This document shows, in pieces, positions 9,135 to 19,421 of a DNA stretch of 64,000 nt. The stretch covers positions 498,403 to 562,402 of the forward strand of contig NZ_FPAU01000003.1 of assembly GCF_900116535.1 (NCBI RefSeq), read 5' to 3'. Both the position numbers and the translations under genes were made by a program. Positions within the stretch are counted from its first letter, which is position 1, and each line of letters starts with the position of its first letter. The notes beneath the pieces are model-generated. The model saw only the letters and a list, made by a program, of their open reading frames with translations. It ran no database searches and was not told where the DNA came from. Source of the stretch: Kosakonia arachidis. Lineage in GTDB: Bacteria; Pseudomonadota; Gammaproteobacteria; Enterobacterales; Enterobacteriaceae.

Positions 9135-9531
9135 CAGGCTAAGACGTAAATGACACCCAATAAAACTACGCTTCGTTGACATATATCAAGTTCAATTGTA
9201 GCACGTTAACAGTCTGGCGAAATCTTCACAGTCAAATGCCAGTGCTTGCGACTATTTATCAATAAACCAACTAGTTGCGCATATTAATTGATAAATATGA
9301 TGAATCCAATACAAGAAAGAAATACAGTAATAAAATACTATGTATAAACATAGGGATAAGCCCCTTTTGTTAACATCTTAGCAGGTACTATTGCTGATAA
9401 ACAGTGTAGCTTTTTTAATTTTATGTAATCTGAAAATCAGTGATTTATGTTAGAAAATTGTAAATTCGCTCTGCGTAGTATGTTGATATATGTCACATTC
9501 TCCTGCGGAATCAGTAAGAAGGGAAAATAAG
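9135..9531. other. 397-bp AT-rich gap upstream of arcA/yjjY and lasT
   Basis: No protein-coding frame is convincing here. It holds the FNR-like site, a small palindrome CTATGT-ATAA-ACATAG at 9338-9353, and presumably the arcA promoters reading left and the lasT promoter reading right. A second sequence with one FNR half-site, TTGATATATGTCAC, is at 9483-9496, just before lasT. Confidence 0.6.
9176..9189. promoter_or_regulatory. FNR-like binding site upstream of arcA
   Basis: TTGACATATATCAA differs from the FNR consensus TTGAT-N4-ATCAA at one position. FNR is known to activate arcA anaerobically, and the site lies about 280 bp before the arcA start, in the long leader. Confidence 0.65.
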
Positions 9532-10218
9532 ATGCAATTGGCTGTTGTACTGGTTTGCCCCGCGAGGGCCGAGAATGTTGGCGCAGCTGCCCGGGCGATG
9601 AAAACCATGGGGTTTCATGACTTGCGCATCGTTGATAGTGATGCGCATTTGCAGGACGGTGCGCGCCGTGTTGCCCACGGTTCCGGCGATATCCTTGATA
9701 ATGTTAAAGCTTATGCGACGCTTGCCGACGCGCTGGTGGACGTTCAGTTCACCATTGCGACCACGGCGCGTAGCCGGGCGAAGTTTCACTATTACGCGAC
9801 GCCAGCAGAACTGGTGCCGCTATTGCAAGAGAAACGCGCGTGGATTGGCAGCGCCGCGCTGGTCTTTGGTCGCGAAGATTCTGGTTTGACCAATGAAGAA
9901 CTGGCGCTGGCAGACATCTTAACCGGCGTGCCGATGGCGGCGGATTATCCATCGCTGAATCTGGGTCAGGCAGTCATGGTTTTTTGCTATCAATTAGCGT
10001 CATTAATGCAACAGGTACCTCAACAAGTAACGCCGGTTGATGCCAACCAGTTGCATGCATTGCGTTTGCGGGCCCGTGAATTACTGGAAAAACTCTGCGT
10101 TGCGGACGATATCAAAATGGCAGACTGGCTGGATCAGCGTCTTGGTCTGCTTGAACAGCGGGATACTGCAATGTTGCACCGATTGCTGCACGATATTGAA
10201 AAAAAACTCTCCGAGTAA
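9532..10218 (+). CDS. lasT: LasT/YjtD, SpoU-family RNA methyltransferase
   Basis: TrmJ-like SPOUT methyltransferase of 228 residues; target RNA not established. The N-terminal VLVCPARAENVGAAARAMK and the C-terminal knot segments (GREDSGLTNEEL, NLGQAVMVFCYQLA) are typical SpoU motifs. The frame is open back to 9490, but the ATG at 9532 has an AAGAAGGG Shine-Dalgarno and matches the homologue start. The protein is only about three-quarters identical to K-12 LasT as I recall it, much less than its neighbours. Confidence 0.93.
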   Translation: MQLAVVLVCPARAENVGAAARAMKTMGFHDLRIVDSDAHLQDGARRVAHGSGDILDNVKAYATLADALVDVQFTIATTARSRAKFHYYATPAELVPLLQEKRAWIGSAALVFGREDSGLTNEELALADILTGVPMAADYPSLNLGQAVMVFCYQLASLMQQVPQQVTPVDANQLHALRLRARELLEKLCVADDIKMADWLDQRLGLLEQRDTAMLHRLLHDIEKKLSE

Positions 10219-10282
10219 GTCACTGCGATAAGTTTGTTTTATAGTTAAAACCGCTGAAATCTATTATTGTAATGACCTTGTC

Positions 10283-10310
10283 ACGCTGAAAGTAACTGTT
10301 GTTTCAGCGT
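10283..10310. repeat. Perfect 9-bp inverted repeat between lasT and the thr promoter
   Basis: ACGCTGAAA and TTTCAGCGT with a 10-nt loop, about 65 bp after the lasT stop and about 40 bp before the thr -35. No T-run follows. It could aid lasT 3'-end formation; no assignment is certain. Confidence 0.55.
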
Positions 10311-10350
10311 AGCCGGGAAGGCGAATAAAAATGCAAAAAATAAAAATAAA

Positions 10351-10379
10351 TTGACTTAATCGGGCAGATACTTTAACCA
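10351..10379 (+). promoter_or_regulatory. thrLABC promoter
   Basis: TTGACT (-35) is followed after 16-17 bp by a TTAACC-like -10 in ACTTTAACCAATATAGGC. This block is conserved with the K-12 thr promoter and lies about 50 bp before thrL. Confidence 0.75.
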
Positions 10380-10428
10380 ATATAGGCATACAGCACAGAC
10401 AGATAATATTACAGAGCACACAACATCT

Positions 10429-10497
10429 ATGACACGCATCAGCACCATTACCATTATTACAACCATCACCATTACCACAGGTAACGGTGCGGGCTGA
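10429..10497 (+). CDS. thrL: ThrL, thr operon leader peptide
   Basis: A 22-residue peptide, MTRIST then a run of Thr and Ile codons, ending TTGNGAG. I count 8 Thr and 6 Ile codons. When charged tRNA-Thr or tRNA-Ile is scarce, ribosome stalling here prevents formation of the downstream attenuator hairpin. It is one residue longer than the K-12 leader I recall and begins MTR rather than MKR. Confidence 0.95.
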   Translation: MTRISTITIITTITITTGNGAG

Positions 10498-10520
10498 CGC
10501 GTACAGGAAACACAGAAAAA

Positions 10521-10552
10521 AGCCCGCACCTGAACAGTGCGGGTTTTTTTTT
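10521..10552 (+). terminator. thr operon attenuator
   Basis: GCCCGCAC / GTGCGGG stem (loop CTGAACA region) followed by about ten T residues, 24 bp after the thrL stop and 26 bp before thrA. Classic rho-independent attenuator governed by thrL translation. Confidence 0.95.
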
Positions 10553-10577
10553 CGACCAAAGATCAAGGGGTAAAACC

Positions 10578-13040
10578 ATGCGAGTGTTGAAGTTCGGCGG
10601 TACATCAGTGGCAAATGCAGAACGTTTTCTGCGTGTTGCCGACATTCTGGAAAATAATGCCAGGCAAGGGCAGGTAGCGACCGTACTTTCTGCCCCGGCG
10701 AAAATCACCAACCATCTGGTGGCGATGATCGAAAAGACCATCAGTGGCCAAGATGCAGTACCGAATATTAGCGATGCAGAACGTATTTTCGCCGACTTGC
10801 TGCAAGGACTGGCTGATGCGCAACCTGGATTTCCTCTCGCACAGTTAAAAACCTTCGTCGAACAAGAATTTGCACAGATCAAACATGTTCTGCATGGTAT
10901 CAGTCTGCTGGGGCAGTGCCCGGACAGTATCAATGCGGCGCTGATCTGCCGTGGCGAGAAACTCTCCATCGCCATCATGGCCGGTCTGCTGGAAGCGCGT
11001 GGTCATAACGTCAGCGTTATCGATCCGGTGGAAAAATTACTTGCTGTCGGTCACTATCTGGAATCGACAGTCGATATTGCCGAATCAACTCGCCGTATCG
11101 CTGCCAGCCGCATCCCGCAGGATCATATGGTGCTGATGGCAGGTTTCACTGCCGGTAACGAAAAAGGTGAGCTGGTCGTGCTGGGGCGCAACGGCTCGGA
11201 TTACTCTGCCGCCGTGCTGGCCGCCTGTTTACGCGCCGATTGTTGTGAGATCTGGACGGATGTCGATGGCGTCTATACATGCGACCCAAGACAGGTACCG
11301 GACGCCAGGCTGCTGAAGTCAATGTCGTATCAGGAGGCCATGGAGCTCTCCTACTTCGGCGCCAAAGTTCTTCACCCCCGCACGATTACTCCAATTGCTC
11401 AGTTCCAGATCCCTTGCCTGATTAAAAATACCGGTAACCCGCAAGCCCCCGGCACGCTCATTGGCGCAACGTCGGACGAAGATGACCTGCCAGTGAAAGG
11501 GATCTCTAACCTGAACAACATGGCGATGTTTAGTGTTTCAGGCCCGGGCATGAAAGGTATGGTTGGCATGGCCGCCCGCGTATTTGCGGCGATGTCTCGC
11601 TCAGGGATTTCTGTCGTCTTGATTACCCAATCCTCCTCGGAATACAGCATCAGCTTCTGTGTTCCGCAGTCCGATTGTGTTCGCGCTCAGAAAGCGATGA
11701 ATGAGGAGTTCTATCTGGAGCTCAAAGAGGGGCTGCTGGAACCGCTGGCAGTGATGGAGCGTTTGGCGATTATCTCCGTGGTCGGCGATGGCATGCGTAC
11801 TTTGCGCGGTATCTCGGCGAAATTCTTTGCCGCTCTGGCACGCGCCAATATCAACATTGTGGCAATTGCTCAGGGCTCCTCTGAACGTTCTATCTCAGTT
11901 GTAGTGAGCAATGATGATGCGACGACTGGTGTGCGCGTTACTCACCAGATGCTGTTTAACACCGACCAGGTGATTGAAGTTTTTGTCATTGGTGTTGGCG
12001 GTGTTGGTGGCGCGTTGCTGGAGCAGTTGAAGCGTCAACAAGGCTGGTTGAAAAACAAACATATCGATCTGCGTGTGTGCGGCGTAGCAAACTCAAAAGC
12101 ATTGCTGACCAATGTACATGGCCTGAATCTGGAAAACTGGCAGGCTGAAATGGCGGAGGCGAAAGAGCCTTTCAATCTGGGGCGCTTGATCCGTCTGGTG
12201 AAAGAGTATCATCTGCTTAATCCGGTGATTGTTGACTGTACTTCCAGCCAGGTGATGGCCGATCAGTACGCGGATTTCCTGCGGGAAGGTTTCCACGTTG
12301 TCACGCCGAATAAGAAAGCCAACACCTCGTCACTGGATTACTATCACCAATTGCGTCGCGCAGCGGAGAAATCTCGCCGTAAGTTCCTGTATGACACCAA
12401 CGTTGGTGCAGGTCTTCCGGTGATTGAAAACCTGCAAAACCTGCTCAACGCTGGTGATGAGTTACAACATTTTTCCGGGATCCTTTCTGGCTCACTGTCG
12501 TTTATTTTCGGCAAACTGGACGAGGGAATGAACCTCTCGGAAGCCACGGCGTTGGCGCGTGAGTTGGGTTACACTGAACCGGATCCGCGAGACGATCTCT
12601 CCGGGATGGATGTCGCACGTAAGTTGCTGATTCTGGCCCGTGAAACCGGGCGGGAACTGGAGCTTTCTGATATTGTCATTGAGCCCGTCTTACCCGCAAC
12701 GTTTGATGCGTCCGGCGATGTTGAGAGCTTAATGGCGCGCCTGCCGCAGCTGGATGATGAGTTCGCCTCTCGCGTGGCGCAAGCCCGCGATGAAGGGAAA
12801 GTGCTGCGTTATGTCGGTAATATTGAAGAAAATGGTACTTGTCGCGTGAAGATCACCGCTGTTGACGGTAATGATCCACTCTATAAAGTGAAAAATGGTG
12901 AGAATGCTCTCGCATTCTACAGCCACTATTATCAGCCGTTGCCGTTGGTATTACGCGGTTACGGCGCGGGTAACGATGTCACAGCAGCTGGTGTCTTCGC
13001 AGACCTGCTGCGTACCCTGTCCTGGAAGTTAGGAGTCTGA
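10578..13040 (+). CDS. thrA: ThrA, bifunctional aspartokinase I / homoserine dehydrogenase I
   Basis: 820-residue cytosolic enzyme catalysing the first and third steps from aspartate to threonine, feedback-inhibited by threonine. The N-terminal kinase begins [11 protein letters not shown] and includes [15 protein letters not shown]; central ACT repeats ([17 protein letters not shown]) bind threonine; the C-terminal dehydrogenase begins about residue 465 with the NAD(P) loop [13 protein letters not shown] and has [11 protein letters not shown]. First structural gene of thrLABC; its stop is one base from the thrB start, suggesting translational coupling. Confidence 0.99.
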   Translation: MRVLKFGGTSVANAERFLRVADILENNARQGQVATVLSAPAKITNHLVAMIEKTISGQDAVPNISDAERIFADLLQGLADAQPGFPLAQLKTFVEQEFAQIKHVLHGISLLGQCPDSINAALICRGEKLSIAIMAGLLEARGHNVSVIDPVEKLLAVGHYLESTVDIAESTRRIAASRIPQDHMVLMAGFTAGNEKGELVVLGRNGSDYSAAVLAACLRADCCEIWTDVDGVYTCDPRQVPDARLLKSMSYQEAMELSYFGAKVLHPRTITPIAQFQIPCLIKNTGNPQAPGTLIGATSDEDDLPVKGISNLNNMAMFSVSGPGMKGMVGMAARVFAAMSRSGISVVLITQSSSEYSISFCVPQSDCVRAQKAMNEEFYLELKEGLLEPLAVMERLAIISVVGDGMRTLRGISAKFFAALARANINIVAIAQGSSERSISVVVSNDDATTGVRVTHQMLFNTDQVIEVFVIGVGGVGGALLEQLKRQQGWLKNKHIDLRVCGVANSKALLTNVHGLNLENWQAEMAEAKEPFNLGRLIRLVKEYHLLNPVIVDCTSSQVMADQYADFLREGFHVVTPNKKANTSSLDYYHQLRRAAEKSRRKFLYDTNVGAGLPVIENLQNLLNAGDELQHFSGILSGSLSFIFGKLDEGMNLSEATALARELGYTEPDPRDDLSGMDVARKLLILARETGRELELSDIVIEPVLPATFDASGDVESLMARLPQLDDEFASRVAQARDEGKVLRYVGNIEENGTCRVKITAVDGNDPLYKVKNGENALAFYSHYYQPLPLVLRGYGAGNDVTAAGVFADLLRTLSWKLGV

Positions 13041-13041
13041 C

Positions 13042-13971
13042 ATGGTGAAGGTGTATGCTCCGGCTTCAAGCGCCAATATGAGTGTTGGCTTTGATGTGCT
13101 GGGCGCGGCGGTGACGCCGGTAGATGGAACTTTGCTGGGCGATAATGTTTCGGTGGAAGCCGCAGAACATTTCAGCCTGAAAAATATTGGCCGTTTTGCC
13201 AGTAAATTACCGACTGAACCGCAGGAAAATATTGTTTATCAGTGCTGGGAACTGTTCTGCCAGACGATTGGCAGGCAGATTCCGGTGGCAATGACGCTGG
13301 AAAAAAACATGCCGATTGGCTCTGGGCTCGGTTCCAGCGCTTGTTCTGTTGTCGCCGCGCTGGTGGCGATGAATGAATACTGCGGTAAACCACTGGATGA
13401 TACGCGCATGCTGGCGTTGATGGGCGAGCTGGAAGGGCGCATTTCAGGTAGCGTGCATTACGATAACGTCGCCCCCTGCTTCCTCGGCGGTATGCAGTTG
13501 ATGATCGAGGAAAGCGGCATTATCAGCCAGCAGGTGCCAGGTTTTGATGAATGGTTGTGGGTACTGGCCTATCCGGGGATTAAAGTCTCAACGGCGGAAG
13601 CGCGCGCTATTTTGCCCGCACAATATCGTCGTCAGGATTGCATCGCTCACGGCCGGCATCTGGCGGGCTTTATTCACGCCTGCTACACCCGTCAGCCAGC
13701 GCTAGCGGCAAAATTGATGAAAGACGTGATTGCCGAGCCGTACCGCATGAAATTGTTGCCGGGTTTTGGCGAAGCGCGCCAGGCTGTGGCCGATATTGGC
13801 GCGTTGGCCTGTGGGATCTCCGGTTCCGGGCCAACGCTGTTTGCTCTATGCGATAAGCAGGACACCGCCCAGCGTGTAGCCGACTGGCTTGGCAAACACT
13901 ATCTGCAAAATCAGGAAGGCTTTGTTCATATTTGCCGGCTGGATACGGCGGGCGCACGAGTAGTGGGATAA
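13042..13971 (+). CDS. thrB: ThrB, homoserine kinase
   Basis: GHMP-family kinase (309 residues) that phosphorylates homoserine on the way to threonine. The ATP-binding loop [17 protein letters not shown] is visible, together with the [17 protein letters not shown]-terminal motif. Starts one base after thrA, with its Shine-Dalgarno (TTAGGAG) inside the thrA end; thrC follows after three bases. Confidence 0.98.
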   Translation: MVKVYAPASSANMSVGFDVLGAAVTPVDGTLLGDNVSVEAAEHFSLKNIGRFASKLPTEPQENIVYQCWELFCQTIGRQIPVAMTLEKNMPIGSGLGSSACSVVAALVAMNEYCGKPLDDTRMLALMGELEGRISGSVHYDNVAPCFLGGMQLMIEESGIISQQVPGFDEWLWVLAYPGIKVSTAEARAILPAQYRRQDCIAHGRHLAGFIHACYTRQPALAAKLMKDVIAEPYRMKLLPGFGEARQAVADIGALACGISGSGPTLFALCDKQDTAQRVADWLGKHYLQNQEGFVHICRLDTAGARVVG

Positions 13972-13974
13972 CCA

Positions 13975-15261
13975 ATGAAACTCTACAATTTAAAAGATCA
14001 CAACGAACAGGTCAGCTTTGCGCAGGCCGTAACGCAGGGGCTTGGCAAAAATCAGGGCCTGTTTTTTCCGCACGAGCTGCCGGAATTTGACCTGACCGAA
14101 ATCGACACCATGTTGGAGCAGGATTTCGTCAGCCGTAGTGCGAAGATTCTTGCTGCTTTTATTGGCGACGAAATTCGACAGGACGAACTGGAAGCGCGGG
14201 TACGTGCCGCGTTTGCTTTCCCGGCACCGGTTAAACCAGTAGAGAGCGATATCGGCTGTCTGGAGCTGTTCCATGGGCCAACGCTGGCGTTTAAAGATTT
14301 TGGCGGACGTTTTATGGCGCAGATGCTAAGCGCCATCAGCGGCGACAAACCGGTGACTATTCTGACTGCTACCTCGGGTGATACCGGCGCTGCGGTAGCA
14401 CATGCCTTCTATGGCATGAAAAATGTGCGCGTGGTTATCCTCTATCCGCAAGGTAAAATCAGCCCGTTGCAGGAAAAACTGTTCTGTACACTGGGTGGTA
14501 ATATCGAAACTGTGGCGATTGATGCCGACTTCGATGCCTGCCAGGCGCTGGTGAAACAGGCTTTCGACGATGAAGAACTGAAAGCCGCGCTGGGGCTGAA
14601 CTCGGCGAACTCGATCAATATCAGCCGATTGCTGGCACAGATTTGTTACTACTTCGAAGCGGTCGCGCAGCTGCCGCAGGAAGCGCGTAACCAACTGGTG
14701 GTTTCCGTACCGAGCGGTAACTTCGGCGATCTGACCGCCGGTTTGCTGGCGAAATCACTGGGGCTGCCAATCAAACGCTTTATCGCAGCGACCAATGCCA
14801 ACGATACCGTGCCACGTTTCCTCAAAGAGGGGCAATGGCAGCCAAAAGCGACACAAGCGACGCTCTCAAATGCCATGGATGTTAGCCAGCCGAACAACTG
14901 GCCGCGCGTTGAGGAGCTGTTCCGCCGTAAAATTTGGCGTCTGAATGAGCTGGCTTATGCTGCTGTGGACGATGAAACGACGAAAGCGGCCATGCGCGAG
15001 CTGAAGGATAAAGGCTATGTTTCCGAGCCGCATGCCGCGATTGCATATCGCGCCCTGCGCGATCAGCTTAATCCGGGTGAGTACGGCCTGTTCCTCGGTA
15101 CGGCCCATCCTGCGAAATTCAAAGAGAGCGTGGAGGAGATTTTGGGCGAATCGTTGCCGCTGCCGAAAGAGCTGGCGGATCGCGCGGATATGCCGCTACT
15201 TTCCCATCATTTGCCTGCGGATTTTTCTGCATTACGTCAGTTGATGATGCGTAACGCGTAA
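13975..15261 (+). CDS. thrC: ThrC, threonine synthase
   Basis: PLP-dependent lyase (428 residues) converting O-phosphohomoserine to threonine. LAFKDFGGRFMA carries the PLP-binding lysine, TATSGDTGAAVAHA the phosphate-side loop, and SVPSGNFGDLTAG the PLP-phosphate binding glycines. Last gene of thrLABC; a large imperfect hairpin begins at its stop codon. Confidence 0.98.
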   Translation: MKLYNLKDHNEQVSFAQAVTQGLGKNQGLFFPHELPEFDLTEIDTMLEQDFVSRSAKILAAFIGDEIRQDELEARVRAAFAFPAPVKPVESDIGCLELFHGPTLAFKDFGGRFMAQMLSAISGDKPVTILTATSGDTGAAVAHAFYGMKNVRVVILYPQGKISPLQEKLFCTLGGNIETVAIDADFDACQALVKQAFDDEELKAALGLNSANSINISRLLAQICYYFEAVAQLPQEARNQLVVSVPSGNFGDLTAGLLAKSLGLPIKRFIAATNANDTVPRFLKEGQWQPKATQATLSNAMDVSQPNNWPRVEELFRRKIWRLNELAYAAVDDETTKAAMRELKDKGYVSEPHAAIAYRALRDQLNPGEYGLFLGTAHPAKFKESVEEILGESLPLPKELADRADMPLLSHHLPADFSALRQLMMRNA

Positions 15262-15307
15262 TTTCTCTGCTTCCCCTGCCTGCAAGCGGGGGAATCAGGG
15301 AGAAATT
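15260..15307 (+). terminator. Imperfect hairpin at the end of the thr operon
   Basis: AATTTCTC pairs with GAGAAATT at the outside and TTCCCC with GGGGAA inside, around a TGCCTGCAAGCG loop; the thrC stop is in the first arm. No clear T-run, so this may be an mRNA 3'-end stabiliser or a weak terminator. Confidence 0.5.
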
Positions 15308-15456
15308 ATGTAGAGAAATGACAGTGAAAATGGATGAATTCCCAATAAATGCGGGGGTTAGAAGATTAGGATTGCGGACAATAACAACATCCTCTGGCGT
15401 CGCATAATCTCCTGACATCGGCCCATAACGGGCAAGATGATGCAAAGGAGTAACCT

Positions 15457-15744
15457 ATGTTGAAACCTATGATGTTAGCGCTTTCCATGATGTTGGTGGC
15501 TCCTCTGGCTGTGCAGGCCGCAGAAATCACCCTTGTGCCAGCAGTGAAACTGCAAATCGGCGATCGCGACCGCGCTGGAAACTACTGGGATGGCGGCCAC
15601 TGGCGCGATCATGGTTGGTGGCAGAAACACTACGAATGGCGTGAGAACCGCTGGCAGCCGCACGGCCACTTTGACGATCACCATGATTATCGCCATGACG
15701 ATCATCATGGCGGGCCAGATGATGACTGGCATCGCCATCCATAA
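15457..15744 (+). CDS. yaaX: YaaX, small secreted His/Asp-rich DUF2502 protein
   Basis: 95 residues, function unknown. A signal peptide ending in VQAA precedes [21 protein letters not shown] and a Trp/His-rich central part ([15 protein letters not shown]). The last third is almost wholly His and Asp ([14 protein letters not shown]), which suggests metal binding in the periplasm (inference). A strong AAAGGAG precedes the ATG. Followed by a terminator and convergent with yaaA. Confidence 0.88.
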   Translation: MLKPMMLALSMMLVAPLAVQAAEITLVPAVKLQIGDRDRAGNYWDGGHWRDHGWWQKHYEWRENRWQPHGHFDDHHDYRHDDHHGGPDDDWHRHP

Positions 15745-15750
15745 CTTTCT

Positions 15751-15780
15751 AACCCTCTCTCGAACAGGAGAGGGTTTTTC
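15751..15780 (+). terminator. Terminator after yaaX
   Basis: AACCCTCTC / GAGAGGGTT stem with an 8-nt loop followed by TTTTTCTT, directly after yaaX and against the end of convergent yaaA. Confidence 0.85.
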
Positions 15781-16554
15781 TTATTGTTCGTGCCGCTTAA
15801 ACACCCACTCTTCCTGCGATGAAACTTCCCGATCAAAGACATAGCCTTCACTGTTAAACCCGGTTAATTGCTCCGGTTTCGTCAGGCGATTCTCAATAAT
15901 AAAACGACTCATCAGACCGCGTGCTTTTTTGGCGTAGAAGCTGATAACTTTGAACTTGCCGTTTTTCTCGTCAAGAAACACCGGTTTAATGATCCGGGCG
16001 TTCAGCTTTTGCATTTTGACCGATTTGAAATACTCATCAGAGGCCAGATTGATAACGATCTCATCGCCTTGTGCCGCAATGGCTTCGTTGAGTTTGTGCG
16101 TGATCACGTCGCCCCAGAATTGGTAGAGATCTTTCCCTTTGGCATTTTCCAGGCGAATACCCATCTCCAGGCGGTACGGTTGCATCAGATCCAGTGGACG
16201 CAGCACGCCGTATAAACCGGAAAGCATACGCAGATGTTGCTGCGCGAAATCGAAATCCGCATCGCTAAAGGTTTCTGCCTGTAAGCCGGTATAGACATCC
16301 CCTTTAAATGCCAGGATGGCCTGGCGCGCATTTTCCGGGGTGAAATCAGGTTGCCAGTCGTGAAAACGCGTGGCGTTCAGATCGGCCAGCTTGTCGCTGA
16401 TCCCCATTAGCGCTTTGATTTGCGGCGCGGAGAGCTTACGCGCGCTGTTAATCAGTTGCTGTGAGTGATCCAACAGTTCCGGCTGGGTAAAACGCGTGGT
16501 CGCCAGCGGGCTCTGGTAATCGAGGGTTTTGGCAGGTGAAATAAGAATCAGCAT
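15781..16554 (-). CDS. yaaA: YaaA, peroxide stress protein (UPF0246)
   Basis: 257-residue cytosolic protein that in E. coli is induced by OxyR and limits free iron during hydrogen peroxide stress, protecting DNA. The conserved [12 protein letters not shown] start, [27 protein letters not shown] and [13 protein letters not shown] are all present; the last belongs to a helix-hairpin-helix region implicated in DNA binding. Single gene, 80 bp downstream of yaaJ on the same strand. Confidence 0.95.
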   Translation of the reverse strand: MLILISPAKTLDYQSPLATTRFTQPELLDHSQQLINSARKLSAPQIKALMGISDKLADLNATRFHDWQPDFTPENARQAILAFKGDVYTGLQAETFSDADFDFAQQHLRMLSGLYGVLRPLDLMQPYRLEMGIRLENAKGKDLYQFWGDVITHKLNEAIAAQGDEIVINLASDEYFKSVKMQKLNARIIKPVFLDEKNGKFKVISFYAKKARGLMSRFIIENRLTKPEQLTGFNSEGYVFDREVSSQEEWVFKRHEQ

Positions 16555-16634
16555 ACTCAGTCCTTGCTGTGCGAGAAATTTCCGCTGACTTTAGCAAAAA
16601 AAATGGCAGACTTGATCGATAGTTGCGATTAGCG

Positions 16635-18065
16635 CTACGAGCGGGGAATATCATCCCAGCTGCCTGGTGCCAGTTGGCGCTTTATTTCCGGATAACGCTG
16701 CGGGTCGAAAAGCGGCATGACTCCCAGTTTGCGCTGGCGCAGATAGTCACGAGCCAGCAATCTGACTACCGGAGAAAGTAGCAAAATGGCGGTCAGGTTG
16801 ATCATCGCCATCAGCGCCATCACGACATCGGCAATGTGCCAGATAAGCGGTACGCTGAATAGGGGACCTGCCACTACCATCGATAAAACACCGATGCGCA
16901 GCAGCCAGAGGTTTCGATTACTGTGGCAGTGTAAAAAGATCAGATTATTTTCCGCATAAATGTAATTGGTGACGATCGAGGTAAATGCGAAGAACAGGAC
17001 GATACAGGCGACAAATCCCGCGCCCCAGCCACTGGTCAATGAGTTCATGGCTTGCTGCAATTGTTGGATGCCACCAAATGCATCGCTTAGCGGAATCGTA
17101 CCCGCCAGCAATAGCACCACGGCGCTGGCGGTGCAGACCAGGAAGGTATCTACCAGTACGCCGATCATTTGTACAATTCCCTGTGCTACCGGGTGCGGTG
17201 GCCACGAGGCAGCCATCGCGGCGGCGTTAGGCGAAGATCCCAGCCCGGCTTCGTTGGCAAACATACTGCGCTGAAAACCGCTGGTCATTGCCTGACTCAA
17301 TGTGTATGCCATCGTGCCTGTCGCCGCTTCCTGCCAGCCGAAAGCGCTTTTAATGATGGTGTTAAAAATTCCTGGCAGTAAGTTGGCATGCCAAAGACTA
17401 AGACCCAGACTGACCAGAATCCAGGCAAGCCCTATCACTGGCACCAACCACTGCATCAGCCGGGCGGCAGGTTTTAATCCCCGAACGATGAAAAAGAGAA
17501 CGCAGAGTGCCAGTGCCATGCCGCTCGCGATTCCCGGCACGCCCCACACAAAGTGCATGGCCCGTGCGACGGCGCTGGACTGAACGGTATTAAAAACCAG
17601 GCCATACGTGAGCAGCAGGAACACTGAGAAAAGCACCCCCATCCAGCGCATACCTAAACCGCGCGCCATATACCATGCCGGTCCACCGCGAAACTGATTT
17701 TCCGTATCGCGCTCTTTATACAGCTGTGCCAGAGAGCATTCGGCAAAGCTGATTATCATGCCGATGAGTGCGGCGATCCACATCCAGAAAATAGCGCCTG
17801 GACCGCCGGCGGTTAAGGCAAAAACCACGCCCGCCAGATTCCCGCTGCCCAGCCGTGTTGCCAGGCTCAGACAGAGTGCCTGGTAAGCGGTGATCGTGTT
17901 GGGTTGTTGTGTGCGGCGACTTTGAAGGTTTTTCCCAAAGTCGCACAGAAAACGAAAGGGGACAAACTGACTGCGTACAGCAAACCAGATACCTGCCGCT
18001 GCCAGCAAGTACACCATGAATGAGCCCCAAAGTATTTCACTGATAAATGAGAAAAATTCTGGCAT
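16635..18065 (-). CDS. yaaJ: YaaJ/AlsT-type sodium:amino acid symporter (AGCS family)
   Basis: Inner-membrane alanine/glycine:cation symporter-family protein, 476 residues with many hydrophobic segments. GGPGAIFWMW, QFRGGPAWYMARGLGMRWMG and FANEAGLGSSPNAAAMAASW are typical of the family. Two ATGs compete: 18071 lies directly on the AAGAGGA ribosome site, while 18065 is about 7 nt from it and matches the known start MP-FFSF, so I chose 18065. Substrate is inferred from family only. The protein is noticeably diverged from the K-12 version I recall. Confidence 0.92.
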   Translation of the reverse strand: MPEFFSFISEILWGSFMVYLLAAAGIWFAVRSQFVPFRFLCDFGKNLQSRRTQQPNTITAYQALCLSLATRLGSGNLAGVVFALTAGGPGAIFWMWIAALIGMIISFAECSLAQLYKERDTENQFRGGPAWYMARGLGMRWMGVLFSVFLLLTYGLVFNTVQSSAVARAMHFVWGVPGIASGMALALCVLFFIVRGLKPAARLMQWLVPVIGLAWILVSLGLSLWHANLLPGIFNTIIKSAFGWQEAATGTMAYTLSQAMTSGFQRSMFANEAGLGSSPNAAAMAASWPPHPVAQGIVQMIGVLVDTFLVCTASAVVLLLAGTIPLSDAFGGIQQLQQAMNSLTSGWGAGFVACIVLFFAFTSIVTNYIYAENNLIFLHCHSNRNLWLLRIGVLSMVVAGPLFSVPLIWHIADVVMALMAMINLTAILLLSPVVRLLARDYLRQRKLGVMPLFDPQRYPEIKRQLAPGSWDDIPRS

Positions 18066-18246
18066 TAACATTCCTCTTGTTGATGCCGGGTTATAACCTG
18101 AGGCGAGGCTGTCGGTGGAGGCACATCACTTCGCAGGCAATTAATTAGCAGAGTTTACCATACTATTGACAAAGCATTGTCTGCGGTTGCGCTGGCAGGG
18201 CGTCGTGTTATCATCAGGGCAGACCGGTTACATCCCCCTAACAAGT

Positions 18247-18285
18247 ATACTCGTCATACTTCACGTTCAGGTGCGCTGGCCGCGT
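18247..18285. repeat. Possible dispersed enterobacterial repeat fragment upstream of talB
   Basis: The stretch TACTCGTCATACTTCACGTT and the bases that follow resemble a short sequence (CGTCATACTTCAAGTTG...) I remember recurring in many enterobacterial intergenic regions. It lies between the divergent yaaJ and talB. Assignment rests on memory only. Confidence 0.35.
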
Positions 18286-18361
18286 TTGTGCTCCAGGGGT
18301 GCAAATGTGTCGTGGGCCAAACATGAATTATTCAGGGTATCGTTTAAAGAGAAACATTATC

Positions 18362-19315
18362 ATGACGGATAAATTGACCTCCCTGCGTCAGTACACAACA
18401 GTCGTGGCTGATACCGGAGATATCGCGGCAATGAAACTGTACCAGCCGCAGGATGCAACAACGAACCCTTCTCTGATCCTTGGCGCTGCCCAAATCCCGG
18501 AATACCGTAAGCTGATCGACGACGCCGTAACATGGGCTCGTGCTCAGAGCGGCGATCGTGCGCAGCAAGTTGTTGACGCGACAGATCGCCTGGCGGTGAA
18601 CATTGGTCTGGAAATCCTCAAACTGATCCCTGGCCGTATCTCAACTGAGGTTGATGCTCGTCTCTCTTACGACACCGAAGCCTCGATCGCCAAAGCAAAA
18701 CGACTGATCAAGATGTACAACGATGCAGGTATCAGCAACGATCGTATCCTGATCAAACTGGCCTCTACCTGGCAGGGTATTCGTGCGGCTGAACAACTGG
18801 AGAAAGAGGGCATCAACTGTAACCTGACGCTGCTGTTCTCCTTCGCGCAGGCGCGTGCATGTGCCGAAGCGGGCGTATTCCTGATCTCCCCGTTTGTTGG
18901 TCGTATCCTGGACTGGTACAAAGCCAACACTGACAAGAAAGAGTACGCACCTGCAGAAGATCCAGGTGTGGTTTCCGTAACCGAAATTTACCAGTACTAC
19001 AAACAGCACGGTTATGAAACCGTGGTGATGGGCGCCAGCTTCCGTAATACCGGTGAAATCATCGAACTGGCTGGCTGCGACCGTCTGACCATTGCTCCGG
19101 CGCTGCTGAAAGAGCTGTCTGAAAGCGCTGGCACCATCGAGCGCAAACTGGCGTATACCGGTGAAGTGAAAGCGCGTCCGGAACGTATCACCGAAGCGGA
19201 ATTCCTGTGGCAGCATAACCAGGATCCGATGGCAGTAGACAAACTGGCGGATGGTATCCGTAAGTTTGCCGTTGACCAGGAAAAACTGGAAAAAATGATC
19301 GGCGATCTGCTGTAA
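18362..19315 (+). CDS. talB: TalB, transaldolase B
   Basis: Pentose phosphate enzyme (317 residues) exchanging a three-carbon dihydroxyacetone unit between sedoheptulose 7-phosphate and glyceraldehyde 3-phosphate. [10 protein letters not shown] is the first signature; the Schiff-base lysine is in [13 protein letters not shown]. The frame extends back to 18299, but the ATG at 18362 begins [10 protein letters not shown] and gives exactly the family length. 106 bp precede mog on the same strand. Confidence 0.98.
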   Translation: MTDKLTSLRQYTTVVADTGDIAAMKLYQPQDATTNPSLILGAAQIPEYRKLIDDAVTWARAQSGDRAQQVVDATDRLAVNIGLEILKLIPGRISTEVDARLSYDTEASIAKAKRLIKMYNDAGISNDRILIKLASTWQGIRAAEQLEKEGINCNLTLLFSFAQARACAEAGVFLISPFVGRILDWYKANTDKKEYAPAEDPGVVSVTEIYQYYKQHGYETVVMGASFRNTGEIIELAGCDRLTIAPALLKELSESAGTIERKLAYTGEVKARPERITEAEFLWQHNQDPMAVDKLADGIRKFAVDQEKLEKMIGDLL

Positions 19316-19421
19316 CCCTCAGGCGTGGCCGGTTTTCCGGTCACGCTTCTTCTCTCCCTACTGTCTGCCTTTCCCTTCAGCGTGTATCATTTCGTTAAAT
19401 AGTTTTTTGAACGGAATGAAT

